NCBI GenBank assembly: GCA_000733355.1
Contig: JNVV01000021.1
Coordinates: 144,917-208,916, forward strand
Origin: Falciphora oryzae
Taxonomy: Eukaryota; Ascomycota; Sordariomycetes; Magnaporthales; Magnaporthaceae
Length of the DNA: 64,000 bases
Direction of reading: 5' to 3'
In this document: positions 21,667 to 32,800 of the stretch, piece after piece
Position numbering within the stretch: the stretch's first letter is position 1
How the letters are laid out: each line of letters starts with the position of its first letter
Notes under the pieces: model-generated
Told to the model about the DNA's origin: nothing
What the model saw: the letters and a program-made list of their open reading frames with translations, nothing else
Databases searched by the model: none
Translations under genes and position numbers: made by a program

Positions 21667-23019
21667 ATGGAGCAATTCCAAGCATTGCAACGCTATTTTC
21701 CAAATCTTACACTAAAAACAAACAAACCAAAAAAACGCGTGCGTTTCGGAGCGGGGGAATCCATATCCAGCTTAGGAAAGATCACCCTAACAACTCCAAT
21801 CGGCTCTGTTACGTTCCACGTAATACCAACGCCGACACCGTTCCTTTTAAGCATTAACGACATAAACGCGCTCGGCGTTTACTTTAATAATACGCGCAAC
21901 GAGCTTGTAACTAAAACCGGTAAACGCGTGGCGATTATGCGGAAGCATAAGCACCCGTAGCTCTTCCTAAAAGACACCAACCACCCCACCTCAAACACCG
22001 CATTTACGACCGAGGCTATAAGCGAGGGAGCAGCCCTTTTATTAAAGGCTGAGCTCCGGCGCTTATACAAGCGTTTTGGCCACCCTTTAATTGAAAAATT
22101 GTGGTACGTACTACAGCGTGCAAGCTACGAGGCTGATCGTCAAGCTTTGCAAATAATTAATAAAGTGTGCCATTTTTGCCAAATTAAAGGATCGGCCCTT
22201 TAACGCTTCAAATTCACCCTAAAGGACGATATAAACTTTAATTACGAAGTAATCACTAACGTTATATATCTAAACGGCAAACCAGTATTTTATGTAATCG
22301 ACGAAAGCACCGCGTTCAATACCGCAACGTTCCTTAAAGATATAAGCGCAAAAAAGGCTTAAGAAGCTCTTAAGCGCTATTAGCTAAATACTTACCTCGG
22401 ACCCCCTAACGTGCTTTTATACGACGCCGGTACCAATTTTGTTGCGAGCGAATTCCAGGCGGAAACAAAGCTTTTAAGGATTATTTGCAAGCAAATCCCA
22501 ATCGAAGCTTACTAATCGATCGGTAAAGTGAAACGCTACCACGCCCTTTTACGCCGAACCTACGAAATTATAAAAAAAGAAAGCCCCGACCTAAACGCCA
22601 ACTCGGCGCTCCAAAAAGCAGTTAAAGCTATAAACGATACGGCCGGACCCGACGGGTTCGTCCCGACGTTGCTCGTTTTTAAAGCAATGCTTCGCATTAA
22701 TAACAATTCGCCGCCTTTACAAACCTAAGTCTAAAAAGCGGCAGCAATCGCCAAAGCCATAACAGAGATCCAAAAGACCCACGCTAAACGCAAAATCCAA
22801 AAGGCTTTAAATACCCGAAACGGGCCGAATACTAAGTTGGTATTTCCAAGCTCGCTAGCTTTAGGGATAAAGGTTTTGGTGTTCCGCGAAAAGGAAAGCT
22901 GGAAGGGGCCGTATAAAGTTATCGCGGTATCAGATAACGAAGTTACGATAGAAATTATAAACGGTTTAGTAACGTTCCGAAGCATAGCAGTTAAGCTTTA
23001 TAACAAAGCGGAAGAGTAG
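21667..23019 (+). pseudogene. Protease and integrase remnant of the Ty1/copia element
   Basis: 21667-21960 stays open for 97 codons and holds the protease-to-GAG-pre-integrase region (GKITLTTPIGSVTFHV, TPFLLSINDINALGVYF). After a stop follow the integrase zinc-binding block (a His pair near LYKRFGHPL and a CHFCQ pair at about 22170), then catalytic-core remnants (YVIDESTAFNTATFL, LYDAGTNFVASEF) and a GPYKVI segment near 22910. Stops interrupt it at several places (for example 22201, 22360, 22380). Confidence 0.8.
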
Positions 23020-23279
23020 GAGACGACCAATCCGGCAAAGCAACAAATGCCGTTTAAATACCCGGAATAACTATAGCTAAAACGAAGAAGCAAACCCTTA
23101 TAAAGAAATAAAATAAAAATATTAAAAAATAGTTCGTTCGAAAGCGAAAGCGTTATATCGAAAATCGTCGTAAGTACATTTCCGCCCCGACGGAAAGGCC
23201 GATTACGCAAAGCAGCAGCTATTTTCTTAGCCCTAAAAAAGTCCCAATCCTTTAAATTAGCGCTCTAATACCGTCGAAA

Positions 23280-24830
23280 AAGGAAAATTAAAGCTCCCGG
23301 AGCCCCGTTCGAGGAGGCGGATTGGATTGAGATGGACTCCCTACTTGCAGCAGGCGTAATTAGGCCGATCAAACAAGAAGCTGCCGATAGAGCTAAGATT
23401 TTTGGATCAAAGCTCGTGCGGGAAGTTAAGGGGACAAAATCCGCCCTTTATAAAAAGTTAAAGCTTATGGTATAAGGGCATAGCGATTGGGAAAAAAAGA
23501 CCCTTTTTACCCAATTACTAACGATTATACGGTGCAGCCAACGTTTAATCCTAACGATTAGCCTATCCCTAATGCAATAAAGCTTTAAATTAATAATCCG
23601 AAATATCAGCCAAACCTATACGCAATCCGAAACCGAATTGCAACGAACTATTCTTTTGCGCCTCCCGAAGGAACTAATACCTCGGTACCCCTTTGGAACC
23701 CTTTTTCGAGTAATTAAACCGCTTTACGGATTGGCCGAAGCAGGCTTGCATTGGTTCGTTACGTACCAAAAGCATTATAAAAAGCGGCTAAATTGCAAAA
23801 CCTTGGAATACGATCCGTGCTTGCTTATTTTAAAAATTGGAAAAAGCTGCGGGATCGTAGGCATACAAATAAACGATACCCTAAACCTAGGTAATAACGA
23901 ATTTATAGAAAAAAAGGAAACGGCGCTTTAAAAAGCAGGCTTTAAAGCAAAACCGAAATTTATATTAATGCTTAGGGACAAAAGGCACTTTAACGAATGT
24001 AAGATTTTAGTTGCTCCTAAATTTATTAAAATGTAATAAAAAGGATAAAGTAATCGCTTAAAGCTAGTAACCGCCAGTTTAAAAAACGCGCAATAATAAT
24101 ACGTGGTTTAACGCGTTCGCGGAACATATATTAGCTTTATCTACCAACCGGAAGCCGCTTTCGACTATTCCGTAACCGCTTAAGCTAAAAAACCTACAAA
24201 AGCAAACATAGCGAAGCTTAATAAAAAAGTATAATGGCAAATCAATAACGCAGCCAAAGGCCTAAATTACATACGGTTGGATCTCCGAACGGCCAACCTG
24301 TACGTTTTTGTTAACGGATCCTTCGTTAATAATAAAAACTTTAGTTCTTAAATTGGATTTGTTATTGTTTTAAAAAATAAAAAATCGGCCGAATACGAAA
24401 ACAGCTTCCAAATAACAGGGAACATTTTGCATTGGACTTCCGTTAAATGCAAAAGGGTTACTAGAAGCGTTTTAGCGAGCGAAATTTACGGCATAGTTAG
24501 CGGTTTCGACGCAATTTATATGCTTAAAACAACGCTCGCAACGATTACCGCAAAGCTAAACCTACCGCTAACGAAACTAATTATTTACATAGACAGTTTT
24601 TCACTTTACCAATACCTGGTTTAACTAGGCACGATATTAAAAAAACGCCTAATAATAAATATTATAGCGCTTAAAGAATCTTACGAGGAATACGAAATCG
24701 AGGAAATTAAATGGATCGTAAAAGCTAATAACCCGGCTAACGCAATAACAAAAAAATAGCCGAACAAAGCTTTAAAAAATTTAGTAAGCAACAATTTAAT
24801 TACGGTTAGGGTTAAAAGGTAGGTAAAACG
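23280..24830 (+). pseudogene. Reverse transcriptase and RNase H remnant of the Ty1/copia element
   Basis: The copia RT is recognisable from LPKELIPRYPFGTLFRV, KPLYGLAEAGLHWF and a degraded catalytic segment (the YVDD-like site reads IQINDT, so the metal-binding motif is lost). RNase H remnants follow at about 24290-24800 (VNGSFVN, SVLASEIYGIVSGFD, IYIDSFSLYQYL). Many TAA/TAG codons interrupt the frame. Confidence 0.85.
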
Positions 24831-25332
24831 AAATTATAAAAAAAAAAAAGCGAAGGAAATGGAAAAAGCTGGAATTTAATAACGGGTTATAACCCAATTA
24901 TGCGGCTAACGCGAGGTTAAAAAAAAGCGAAGCCGGAAAACGCCATTCCAGACGAAAACGATTAGATAACCAGTTCCCTAAAGCCCTAAAAAGCAAACTA
25001 CCCGCAGCACCAACATCATTAAATATACTTTAAACATTATCCTCCTCCTCCTTATCTTTTCCAGCTCCTAAAAACGCCGCATTAAATATGCGACGAGCGG
25101 CAAAACGGCCCGCGGCCTGGCGCTTTGCTACTATTATAAGGAAAAGATCGCTATTCTCCTCCACGGCATCATCCTTAAAGGCAAACACAATTATGCATTT
25201 GGTAATGGTGCGCCATTTGGAAAGCTTTTGAAAGTAGCAAACCAGATTAGCAAAGATCCAGCGAGCTTAGGTTACGGGATGCACCACGTGATAGGAGCTG
25301 CCAATGCCTGCGCAAAAACAAAAAGTTGCCAA

Positions 25333-25598
25333 TGTCGGATTGTCAGCACTTTGCGCAGGCAACAAGAGGGGCCAGAGGGTCCCGGAGTACGGGACCCTCG
25401 GGGGCCCGGTGCCAGGGATCAGGAAAAGGCCCTTTTTTTGCTCCCAGACGTGTATATAAGGAGGTCGAGTCCTCCTTCCTTTACAGATAGATTCTTTCCT
25501 TCCTTTATGTATAATAGAGACCCTTCTACAGATCGTACGATCATTGTTCATCACCTACGGAGAGCTCCGCGCCTACAGGAGTACCACTCCTACCAACA
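25333..25598 (+). repeat. Right LTR, 266 bp
   Basis: Same ends and length as the left LTR; 11 transitions separate them and there are no transversions or indels. The two dyads, the 12-bp palindrome (25531-25542) and the terminal hairpin (25577-25591) are intact. Confidence 0.95.
25453..25509 (+). promoter_or_regulatory. LTR TATA box and in-frame ATG ahead of the zinc-finger 3' half
   Basis: The right LTR carries TATATAAG at 25453-25460. An ATG at 25507-25509 is in frame with the downstream zinc-finger segment through the LTR end, so a transcript started in the LTR could yield a 692-aa protein of about 31 LTR-coded residues plus the whole C2H2 half. Promoter activity is inferred only. Confidence 0.45.
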
Positions 25599-27585
25599 CA
25601 GGGTATACAGTCACAAGATCGGCGCCAGGTTTCCGCAGGCAGACGACTCTCTCGTCAACTGGCTAGGGAAGGCGAATTACATGCGGTATCTAAGATGCCA
25701 ACAAGAACGGGACGCATGCGCAAAGGCTTCTGCGCATGTGGCTGCACCAGTTCAAGACGTTGGAGTGCGCTCTGAGGCCGCAAGCTCCAAGTTCAACGAT
25801 TCCGGTCTAGGCAGTTCTCTTCCGTCAACCATGTCCTACGCCGAAACGGTCATGTCATACGGCGGAAGAGGTGGCCAGTCAGTCAAGATTCCGCCCCTGA
25901 CAATCGAGGCAAAGGCAGGCGTACCGTTTGCCTGCGCCGCCTGCGGAAAGATCGTCTCCATCAAGAGCAACAGTCTGTGGAAGAAACATCTCTTCGGGGA
26001 CCTACAGCCCTGGGTATGCCTCGACATGGCATGCCATTCCCGGGAATTCACATTCGAGAATCGCCAGGACTGGGTGTCCCATCTTGCACTTGATCACAAG
26101 CTCGATCCTCAATGGGCGTCTTTCAATTGCCAGCTCTGTCTCGAACCGACCGGGTCGGGTCGAATCGCAATCATAGGGCATCTCGCAGCCCATCTCGAGG
26201 AGATCTCGCTTGCTGCCCTCCCTATGCGGCTGGGCTTCGATGACGACTCAAGCCAGTCACAATCTTCGTCAGATGCGGATGGACAGAGTCTGGAAGATCG
26301 AGCTAAAGGACCAGAAACCAAGCTGAACGATACAGAAGACAGCAGATCTTCGTCCAAGCAACCGCAAACAGTAGATGGGTTTAAGGAGGAGGAGTGCAAG
26401 TCCTTCAATCCAGAGTTACCCATCTACAAAACGCTGCTTCCGAGTCTCTTCCCAATATACAGCGAGGAAAAGGACATACCGGCGGAAACTCTGCGGAACT
26501 TTAAGGTCTCGTGCGGGCAAAATGCTGGGAACGACTTGGCTCAGAAATTTCTGCACAAGAACAGCCCGGAAGATCTTTTCGAGGGAGGCAATGATTTTAA
26601 AGGAATCGTTTGCGACGACGGAACCATTCACCCCTACGTCTCGCCTACCAGCCAAAGCAGCGCTAGCTTGATGTTCGCCACAACTAAGATCTCCGAGAGT
26701 TTCGACGACCATGTGCCTAGCAGCCACATGGCCTCGAAACCGGACTTGAAGTCGCAGACTGTTCCCGGAAATGGCAACAAAAACCGGGGTAGTGAATCGC
26801 ACATGGAACAGCCAGACCTAGAAGCTTTTACCTGGCCCGAGCAGCTTCAAGCGATCCAAACCGACGACCTTCACGTGGGAGGTGGCAGGAGCGACGTCAC
26901 CAAAACGGCATTGCTAGGGCGTCATCGGTGCTCAGCCTGTCCCAGGGTATTCCCTAACAATAACAAGCTGTTACGCCATATCCGCCAACAGCACTGGCCA
27001 CACTCCTTCAAGTGTTGGTGTGGCTCCACAAGCAAGCGCAAAGATAACCATCTTCGGCATTTGCATACGCACAGTATGCGCAACGAGTATTGTACTCCTC
27101 ACACTGCCCAATCATCAATGTCCTGTGGATTTTGTGGATGGATAACAGATGATGCGGAGGCGCATCAGGCCCATGTGAAAACCTGCGGTGATGGCAAGCG
27201 AGGGAGACCCTATAAAAAAGGAGCCACTACGGACAAAGGTATCTCCAACCCCGAAGCGGCATGCCTTCAACAGCAGGCGTCGTCTGCCGAGCCGGCTGAA
27301 GTCGAATCCCGGATTCGGGCTGAGGCCCCCAAGATGCCACCGGAGAAGCTTCGCGAGTTGGCCATGAGTTCACAGCTCAAAAATCTCGTCGGGCAGAAAA
27401 CTCCACAGCTTCAACAAGAGCAACACGAACAATCGCCTCTCCAGTCCTTGCTTAATGGGATGGGACTTCCCAACGAGGTTGACGAAAACGAAGGCTTGGA
27501 TGCCGCCGATACCGCTAGCTTTGTCGACTTTTCGCTTCCCGAAGAATCTGTCGTTTGTGATGTCCAAAAAAACATCGACACCTAG

Positions 27586-27882
27586 CACACGTTGGAGCTA
27601 TCATCTTCCCCGCCCTAAGTAGTCATGACACCTAGTGCGAATAACATCATTCGCTGCGTCGGGAGCGAGTATAGAAAGCGATTCAACAGGCAGGCAGATC
27701 TCTAACGACACGACACAAGCATATCAGCGTTCAGATTAGGATATGGTCTTCAGGTACGGAACGTTAAAAACTGGACTAGGCGTTCCATGTCCAACTGTCC
27801 AATTCCGTACGCTTAATAAACCCACTTCAACTGGCACAAGGGCCTCTTTTTGGGCAGCCATCGTGCTCGGTATCATTGAAAG
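27586..27882. other. 3' region of the zinc-finger gene
   Basis: Downstream of the TAG at 27583-27585 and before the solo LTR. No gene seen. Confidence 0.5.
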
Positions 27883-28115
27883 TGTTGGTCCATGTGGTCA
27901 GCGCGTGCATCCGGGAAGGCCCCACGTCTCGTGGAGCAACAGGTCTATGGACCGTGCGCTCCCACGAGCCTACAAAAGGGGATCTTGCGATCCCCTTCCT
28001 GTAACTAGATTCCTTCTTCTTCATGCATCAATACAGACACCTTTCCAGATCTATAGATCTTTGTTCTTTCTCATTGGAGATCTCCGAGCCCACAGGAGTA
28101 ACACTCCTACCAACA
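27883..28115 (+). repeat. Solo LTR of a related copia-type element, 233 bp
   Basis: Begins TGTTGGT and ends ACCAACA, perfect 7-bp inverted termini. It aligns along its 3' 145 bp with the LTRs of the large element (shared AGATTC, CTTCATGCA, CACAGGAGT, ACTCCTACCAACA), but the body differs. Flanks GAAAG (27878-27882) and AAAAG (28116-28120) match at 4 of 5 positions, consistent with an old target duplication. There is no internal region, so it arose by LTR-LTR recombination. Confidence 0.85.
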
Positions 28116-28667
28116 AAAAGAAGTTTTTATGCCTTCACGAAGACCGTGAGTAAAAGCCAGGAACTAAAACGTACTTAGACCGCCATATCAGCGACAAACA
28201 CATGAAATCACAGGGGCTTGGTTATATCGTGAAGAGCTGACCATCTTTCGAAATCGGAGGAAGGTCATTTTTGCGGAGAAGATATATGGTTAACAACACA
28301 ACGAGGCCTCGAATCACGACCCCGAGCCTATAGAGGCGGAGCTGCAGCAGGCAAACAAGCGATAGCGAAAATATCCAGGTCCCTACAATCTGTATTCATA
28401 TTTAATTAGCTAGCGAATGGAATAGGGATAGGTTGGGAGTGATGCTCTGATAAATTTCTTCTCATCAAAAGTGTATGGTATGCCATTCTTGTCGCCTAAA
28501 AAGCACATAACTCTCTCTCCGGCACCCGGCTAGGGCTCCCGGACCTCTGCGGCCGCTTATCAATGCTTTGTTGTCCCATACTTCTTTATAGTGTTTTATA
28601 CATACTCAGATTCGACAAAAGAAGTGCGGACCACTATGCTTATGCTCTGAACGGTGGCCCTCAAAGC
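28116..28667. other. Intergenic
   Basis: Between the solo LTR and the 3' end of the small minus-strand gene. AT-richer than its surroundings; no gene seen. Confidence 0.5.
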
Positions 28668-29021
28668 TCAAGTGGGATATCGGATTCTGACCATCCAGAT
28701 GTACGCGCCTTTGGCCCGGATGTTGTTGACGAACCACTCGTTGATACGGGTCAGGTCCCAGCCGAGGAAGGGCGAGCCGGCGGCGTAGCCAGCGGGCACG
28801 GGCGGCCGTGAGCGCTCGTTGCCGGTTTCGGTGTACTGGTCGACGCGCTCGAGCTCGGCGGCCGACTCGGCGCCGAGGATGTGTAGGCGGAAGGACTCGC
28901 GCTTTTGGAAGGTGGCGCCGTCTTCGAGCAGCTGGTCTAGGACCGAGCTGGGGACGTCGGCCGTGACGAAGACGGGAAGAATGCTGTCTTCGGGCTCTGC
29001 TCGATTTAAATCTCCTTCCAT
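28668..29021 (-). CDS. Small hypothetical protein, 117 aa
   Basis: Single open frame with an acidic start (MEGDLNRAEPEDSILPVFVTAD), a helical middle and a C-terminus rich in aromatic residues (LGWDLTRINEWFVNN, YIWMVRIRYPT). No signal peptide or membrane segment. I recognise no family. It reads like a folded protein (even hydrophobic spacing, several Trp) and its codon use matches the GC-rich neighbours, so it is probably real. A short A-tract lies upstream at 29090-29104. Confidence 0.5.
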   Translation of the reverse strand: MEGDLNRAEPEDSILPVFVTADVPSSVLDQLLEDGATFQKRESFRLHILGAESAAELERVDQYTETGNERSRPPVPAGYAAGSPFLGWDLTRINEWFVNNIRAKGAYIWMVRIRYPT

Positions 29022-29815
29022 TTTTGCTCTGGTTCTGAGGTTGTGTTGTTGTTCCCTTGCTTAACGTATACCAAGCAAGTGCCTGAAACAAAAAAAAAAA
29101 AAAACGAAGTTTAGCAAGCGTCCGATAAAAAACGAAACTTTACCTCTCCCGTCTATTGCAGTGATGTTTTAATAACTTCTGGGTGGGAGAAAGGCTGAGA
29201 TCCCGTGCTCTGAATCTTGCTGATCCTTTCAGTAGTGGCGGAGCGCGCGGTTGAGTGTGGGCCACACTTCAGCTCCAGTGTAACGCCGACCACATCCTTC
29301 TCTTGTGCTGGGACATTACTCGAGATTACCGAATCTGGAAATCATGCATGCTTGCTCTCTACTATACTAAACACTTCACCAGCACCATTTCAGACTTGGT
29401 ATCTCCGACTCGAATGTCTAGATGGCTTCACTTGGGGGCTAATGTCCGTCGACGTTGAACCGCCACGACAGTGGAAACAACTTGCAGTAGTAATGACACC
29501 GCAACAAGGAACCATCGGCTGGATGCTTTCCCTTCTGGTTACCATGGCATACACAGGTGGCATAGTAATGCCGGGGGCTAGCTTAGGATATAAACGGAGA
29601 ACTTGGAACCCTGCTAAATAACGGATGCCGTTGGTGTGGTCTGCTCACTACCTACACGAAAGCTTCATTCTCTCACCCTGCCTCACCCCTCGAACGTCTC
29701 CCAGTATTGTGAGCCGAGCCTTTGGCTACTATTTCCTCTTTCACATTGTCATTTTCCCTCCTTATTCTTGTTCCTCAGCTACTTTCCCGCTGGCGAGTCT
29801 TCTAAAGTCATAGAA
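29022..29815. other. Upstream region between divergent genes
   Basis: Contains the A-tract at 29090-29104 and a pyrimidine-rich strip (29730-29800) close to the start of the Lys-rich gene. An open frame at 29217-29621 has no domain, and I take it as chance. Confidence 0.45.
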
Positions 29816-32800
29816 ATGCGTCTCCGCGCTTTGGGCCCCCTGGCGGGCCTCCTGCTGCTAGGGTCTGTCATAGTTCAGGCTCCTCCAATCGGCCTTGGTG
29901 TCCCAAGTGTCTTGGAAGGACCCCAGTCCCTGAGACACGCATGGGGTCGCAGAGACTAGTTAGAGCCCCGGGCTCCAACAAAGGGCAGTAAAAAAAAGCC
30001 CCAAGCGCGAACACCGGGTCTAGGCCCGCTACCGTCACCGGATCCGAGACCGATCCCGAATCCCAAACCGACTCCGGGTCAGAGTCTGGGTCCGGATCCC
30101 AGCCCGAGTCCCAGCCACAAAATGATCCGGCCGCTTCCTTTTCTCAAACCGGCAGCCCCTTCCAGGGCGGACAGACCTCAGCTACGACCAACCGAACGAG
30201 GAGTGGACAATGTGGTATGGCGACGACTACATGCCGCGCCACACGCAGCATGTGGAGGACTCCATCGGCAGAAACGCGCGCAACGGGGATACTTTTCGCC
30301 TTACCCCCAAAGAGGACATCCCAAAGCAAAGGACCGCACGACTAGGAGGCATAAACAGCGATGTGCGCGAGAATGGCTCAGGGGAGCCCACGGTTCGAGA
30401 CGAAAAGACGCCTAACATCCTGTACAACCCGCGTATCGGCAAAGACACTACTGTTCGGCACTTGCCTCAGCATGAGTCTGGGGGTAGACACGCGACAAAC
30501 AGCGAAGCTTGGACCCAAAATTGGGTAGACGAGCAGAATCGACAACTGAAGGAGCAACAGCTTAAGGGCAAGAAACCAAAAACCGCGAGGCCCTGGAATG
30601 CCCAGGATTACCGAACACCAGGACCGTCTGGGACCTCACTGAGAAGTAAGTCGCCCGCCGCTCTCCAGGTTGGCCTTGCCCCTTGAAGAAGAAGAAAAAA
30701 GCACAAGTAAATCTGCTGAAGAGAATACTAATTATCCAACTAACCTATGTAGCCGAGGGCGCTCTTGCTGCTCGCCTCAGAGCGGAGCAGGAAAGACTAA
30801 TCAAGCAAAAGCAAGAGCAGGGGCAGTCGTTGACCAAAGCCCAGAAGCAAGAGGTGGGCAAGGCTAAGATGAGGCCAAACAAAGCATGGCTGGACCTTGA
30901 CCCTAGCCAGCAACGAGCCCACGAGGCACCGGTAACGAACAGACCCTGGACTCCGCCACCGCCGACAAACCAGCCGGGCCCGAGTACCGATCCGGGGCCG
31001 AGCAGCGATCCAGGCCCTAGCAGGAATACAGGAAACGCTACTCCTGCGAAAGGCACCGCTCAGCCCAACTCTAAGGGGAAGGGCAGAGAAGCAGACCCCG
31101 AGCCGAAGGGCAAAGGCAAGGAAGTGGGCCAAGGTGGCGATAATACTTCGCAAAACCCCAGCGGCCGAGTCCTCCGGCAAAAAACAGTCGACGAGCGCAA
31201 AAAGTACAGTTCGAATATGCCGCAAATAAAAATGGGGAATCCAAAGGGAGGAGAGCGGACCGGTTCTCGTGTTGCCGGAGCTTCCGGCTCCGGGGGCAGG
31301 GATCCAAACGGCTTCCTCGACAACCCGCCGCTGCGGCCAAACCCGGGGAGACCCGAGCTGATCGCGCCGCCTTCAGAGCAGTTCGTCGCGTCCAGGATAC
31401 CGAACCGACCACAGGACCGGGATCACTGGGACCGAATGAAGAAGCAGAAGGCCAAAGATCAGCAAGAGGCTGCTGCTGCCGCTGCCGCCGCCGCTGCCGC
31501 CGCCGCTGCTGCCCGGCGGCCAAACAACGGCCCCACGCCCACCACTCCCGCCGTGTCGCCAGCGCCGCAAGGTGGAAAGACGCAAAGGACAGGGAGGGAG
31601 AGCAAGTCAGCTACGCTTGAAGGGCTCAAAGGGAAATACCAAGGCGCACCTCTGAGAGGCCCCAACGGAGAGGCTATCGCGTGGGATCTGCCCAGACCCA
31701 AGAAGACAACTAGTCTTCCGCACAGGACCAAAGATTCAGGATCCTCCCGACTTTGCTCGCGTGACCCTGGGTCGGCCTTTTGTACGCTACCTCAACGAGG
31801 AAAAGACGACGCCAAGAAGACGACCTCGCCAGCGGTCAAGGGGGGGGAAGAAAAACACCAACGCCAAGAATACGGCCCTGCCAGTGTCTAAGGGGCCAAG
31901 GGGAAGCAACAGCGCCAAGAAGGCAACCGCAGCCGCAGGGAAAGGGAAGAAGAACACTGGTCCTGCTACTAAATGGAAGAAAGGTAATACTGGAAGTCCT
32001 AACCCGGCATCCAGTCCGGCGCCGAAAAAGGCAAACAAGAGTGATGGGAAAAAGACAGCAACACCTGCAGCAAAAGACAACAAGGGCGCCACCAAGAAGA
32101 CGGACACTGCAGCAGCCAAGGCCAAAAAGGACAACAAGGTGAAGACCACTTCCCCAGCAAAGGGCAAAAAGGTGGATACCAAGAAGACATCTACTCCGGC
32201 AACCAAGGGCAAGAAAAACGCGGCCAAGAACACATCCTCCCCAGCTCCCAAAGGGAGGAAGAGCCCCGTGAAAAAGACTAATACATCTGTGACGAAGGGA
32301 AAGAAAGACACCACCAAGAAGGCATCCTCCCCGGCGCCCAAGGGGAAGAATAGCCCCGCGAAAAAGGGGAACGCGACTGTGAGGAAGGGAGGCAAGGGGA
32401 GTGCCAAGAAGAGCACAACACCTGGTGCTAAGGGCAAGAAGAACACAGCCAAGAAGGAATCCTCGCCGGCTCCCAGAGGGAAGAAGAGTCCCCCGAAAAA
32501 GGCAAACACGGCTGTGACGAAGGGAAAGAAGGGTACCGCTAAAAATAACATAGCCCCTGACGCCAAGGGCAAGAAAGGTACTGCAAAGAAGACCACTGGT
32601 CCTTCATCGAAGAAAAACGCCAAAGGAAAAGCCAAGAATACAGCGACACTCACGGGGAAGAAAGGCAACGCAAAGAAGACTGACAGGGTTGGGGTCAAGA
32701 AGAACACCGCCAAAGGCAACGGGAAAAAGACCGCCTCACCAGCTGGCAAGAAGAAGAACCCAAAGGGAAATACTGACAGGACTACTAACTCGGTCATGAA

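Larger units (their letters stand above)
19018..25598 (+). mobile_element. Full-length Ty1/copia LTR retrotransposon, RIP-degraded
   Basis: A 6581-bp element bounded by two 266-bp LTRs (TGTCGG...CCAACA) and flanked by a 5-bp duplication CAGGG (19013-19017 and 25599-25603). Order of remnants is gag (with zinc knuckle), protease, integrase, reverse transcriptase, RNase H, which is the copia order. The interior is far more AT-rich than the surroundings and every frame is broken by TAA/TAG where CAA, CAG or TGG would be expected. The LTRs differ at 11 positions, all transitions. Both facts point to RIP after insertion. It cannot code for functional proteins. Confidence 0.95.
18280..27585 (+). pseudogene. 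C2H2 zinc-finger gene split by a Ty1/copia insertion
   Basis: 5' part: exon 1 18280-18640 and exon 2 18748-19017, with a 107-nt intron (GTAACG...GCGCAG). 3' part: 25604-27585, open to a TAG. Without the element (19018-25598) and one copy of the CAGGG duplication the two parts join in the same codon frame (...WQPDR then VYSHKIG...), so one protein of about 870 aa existed. The N-terminal half is helical with an acidic patch; the C-terminal half carries ACGKIV-type and C-x2-C-x12-H-x3/4-H fingers (about 25930-26000, 26130-26200, 26930-27000) and a GRPYKKG AT-hook-like motif. This architecture is common in fungal genes with incompatibility-type domains. The flanks lack stops, so the insertion is young. 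Exon 2 now reads into the left LTR and stops after about 262 residues. Confidence 0.85.

Noticed and set aside
25228..27585. One continuous 785-aa frame taken as a single native gene
   Set aside because: Its first 120 codons are retrotransposon and LTR sequence. The native gene's 5' half lies at 18280-19017.
29217..29621. 134-codon frame upstream of the Lys-rich gene
   Set aside because: No domain, poor start context, and it overlaps the likely promoter.
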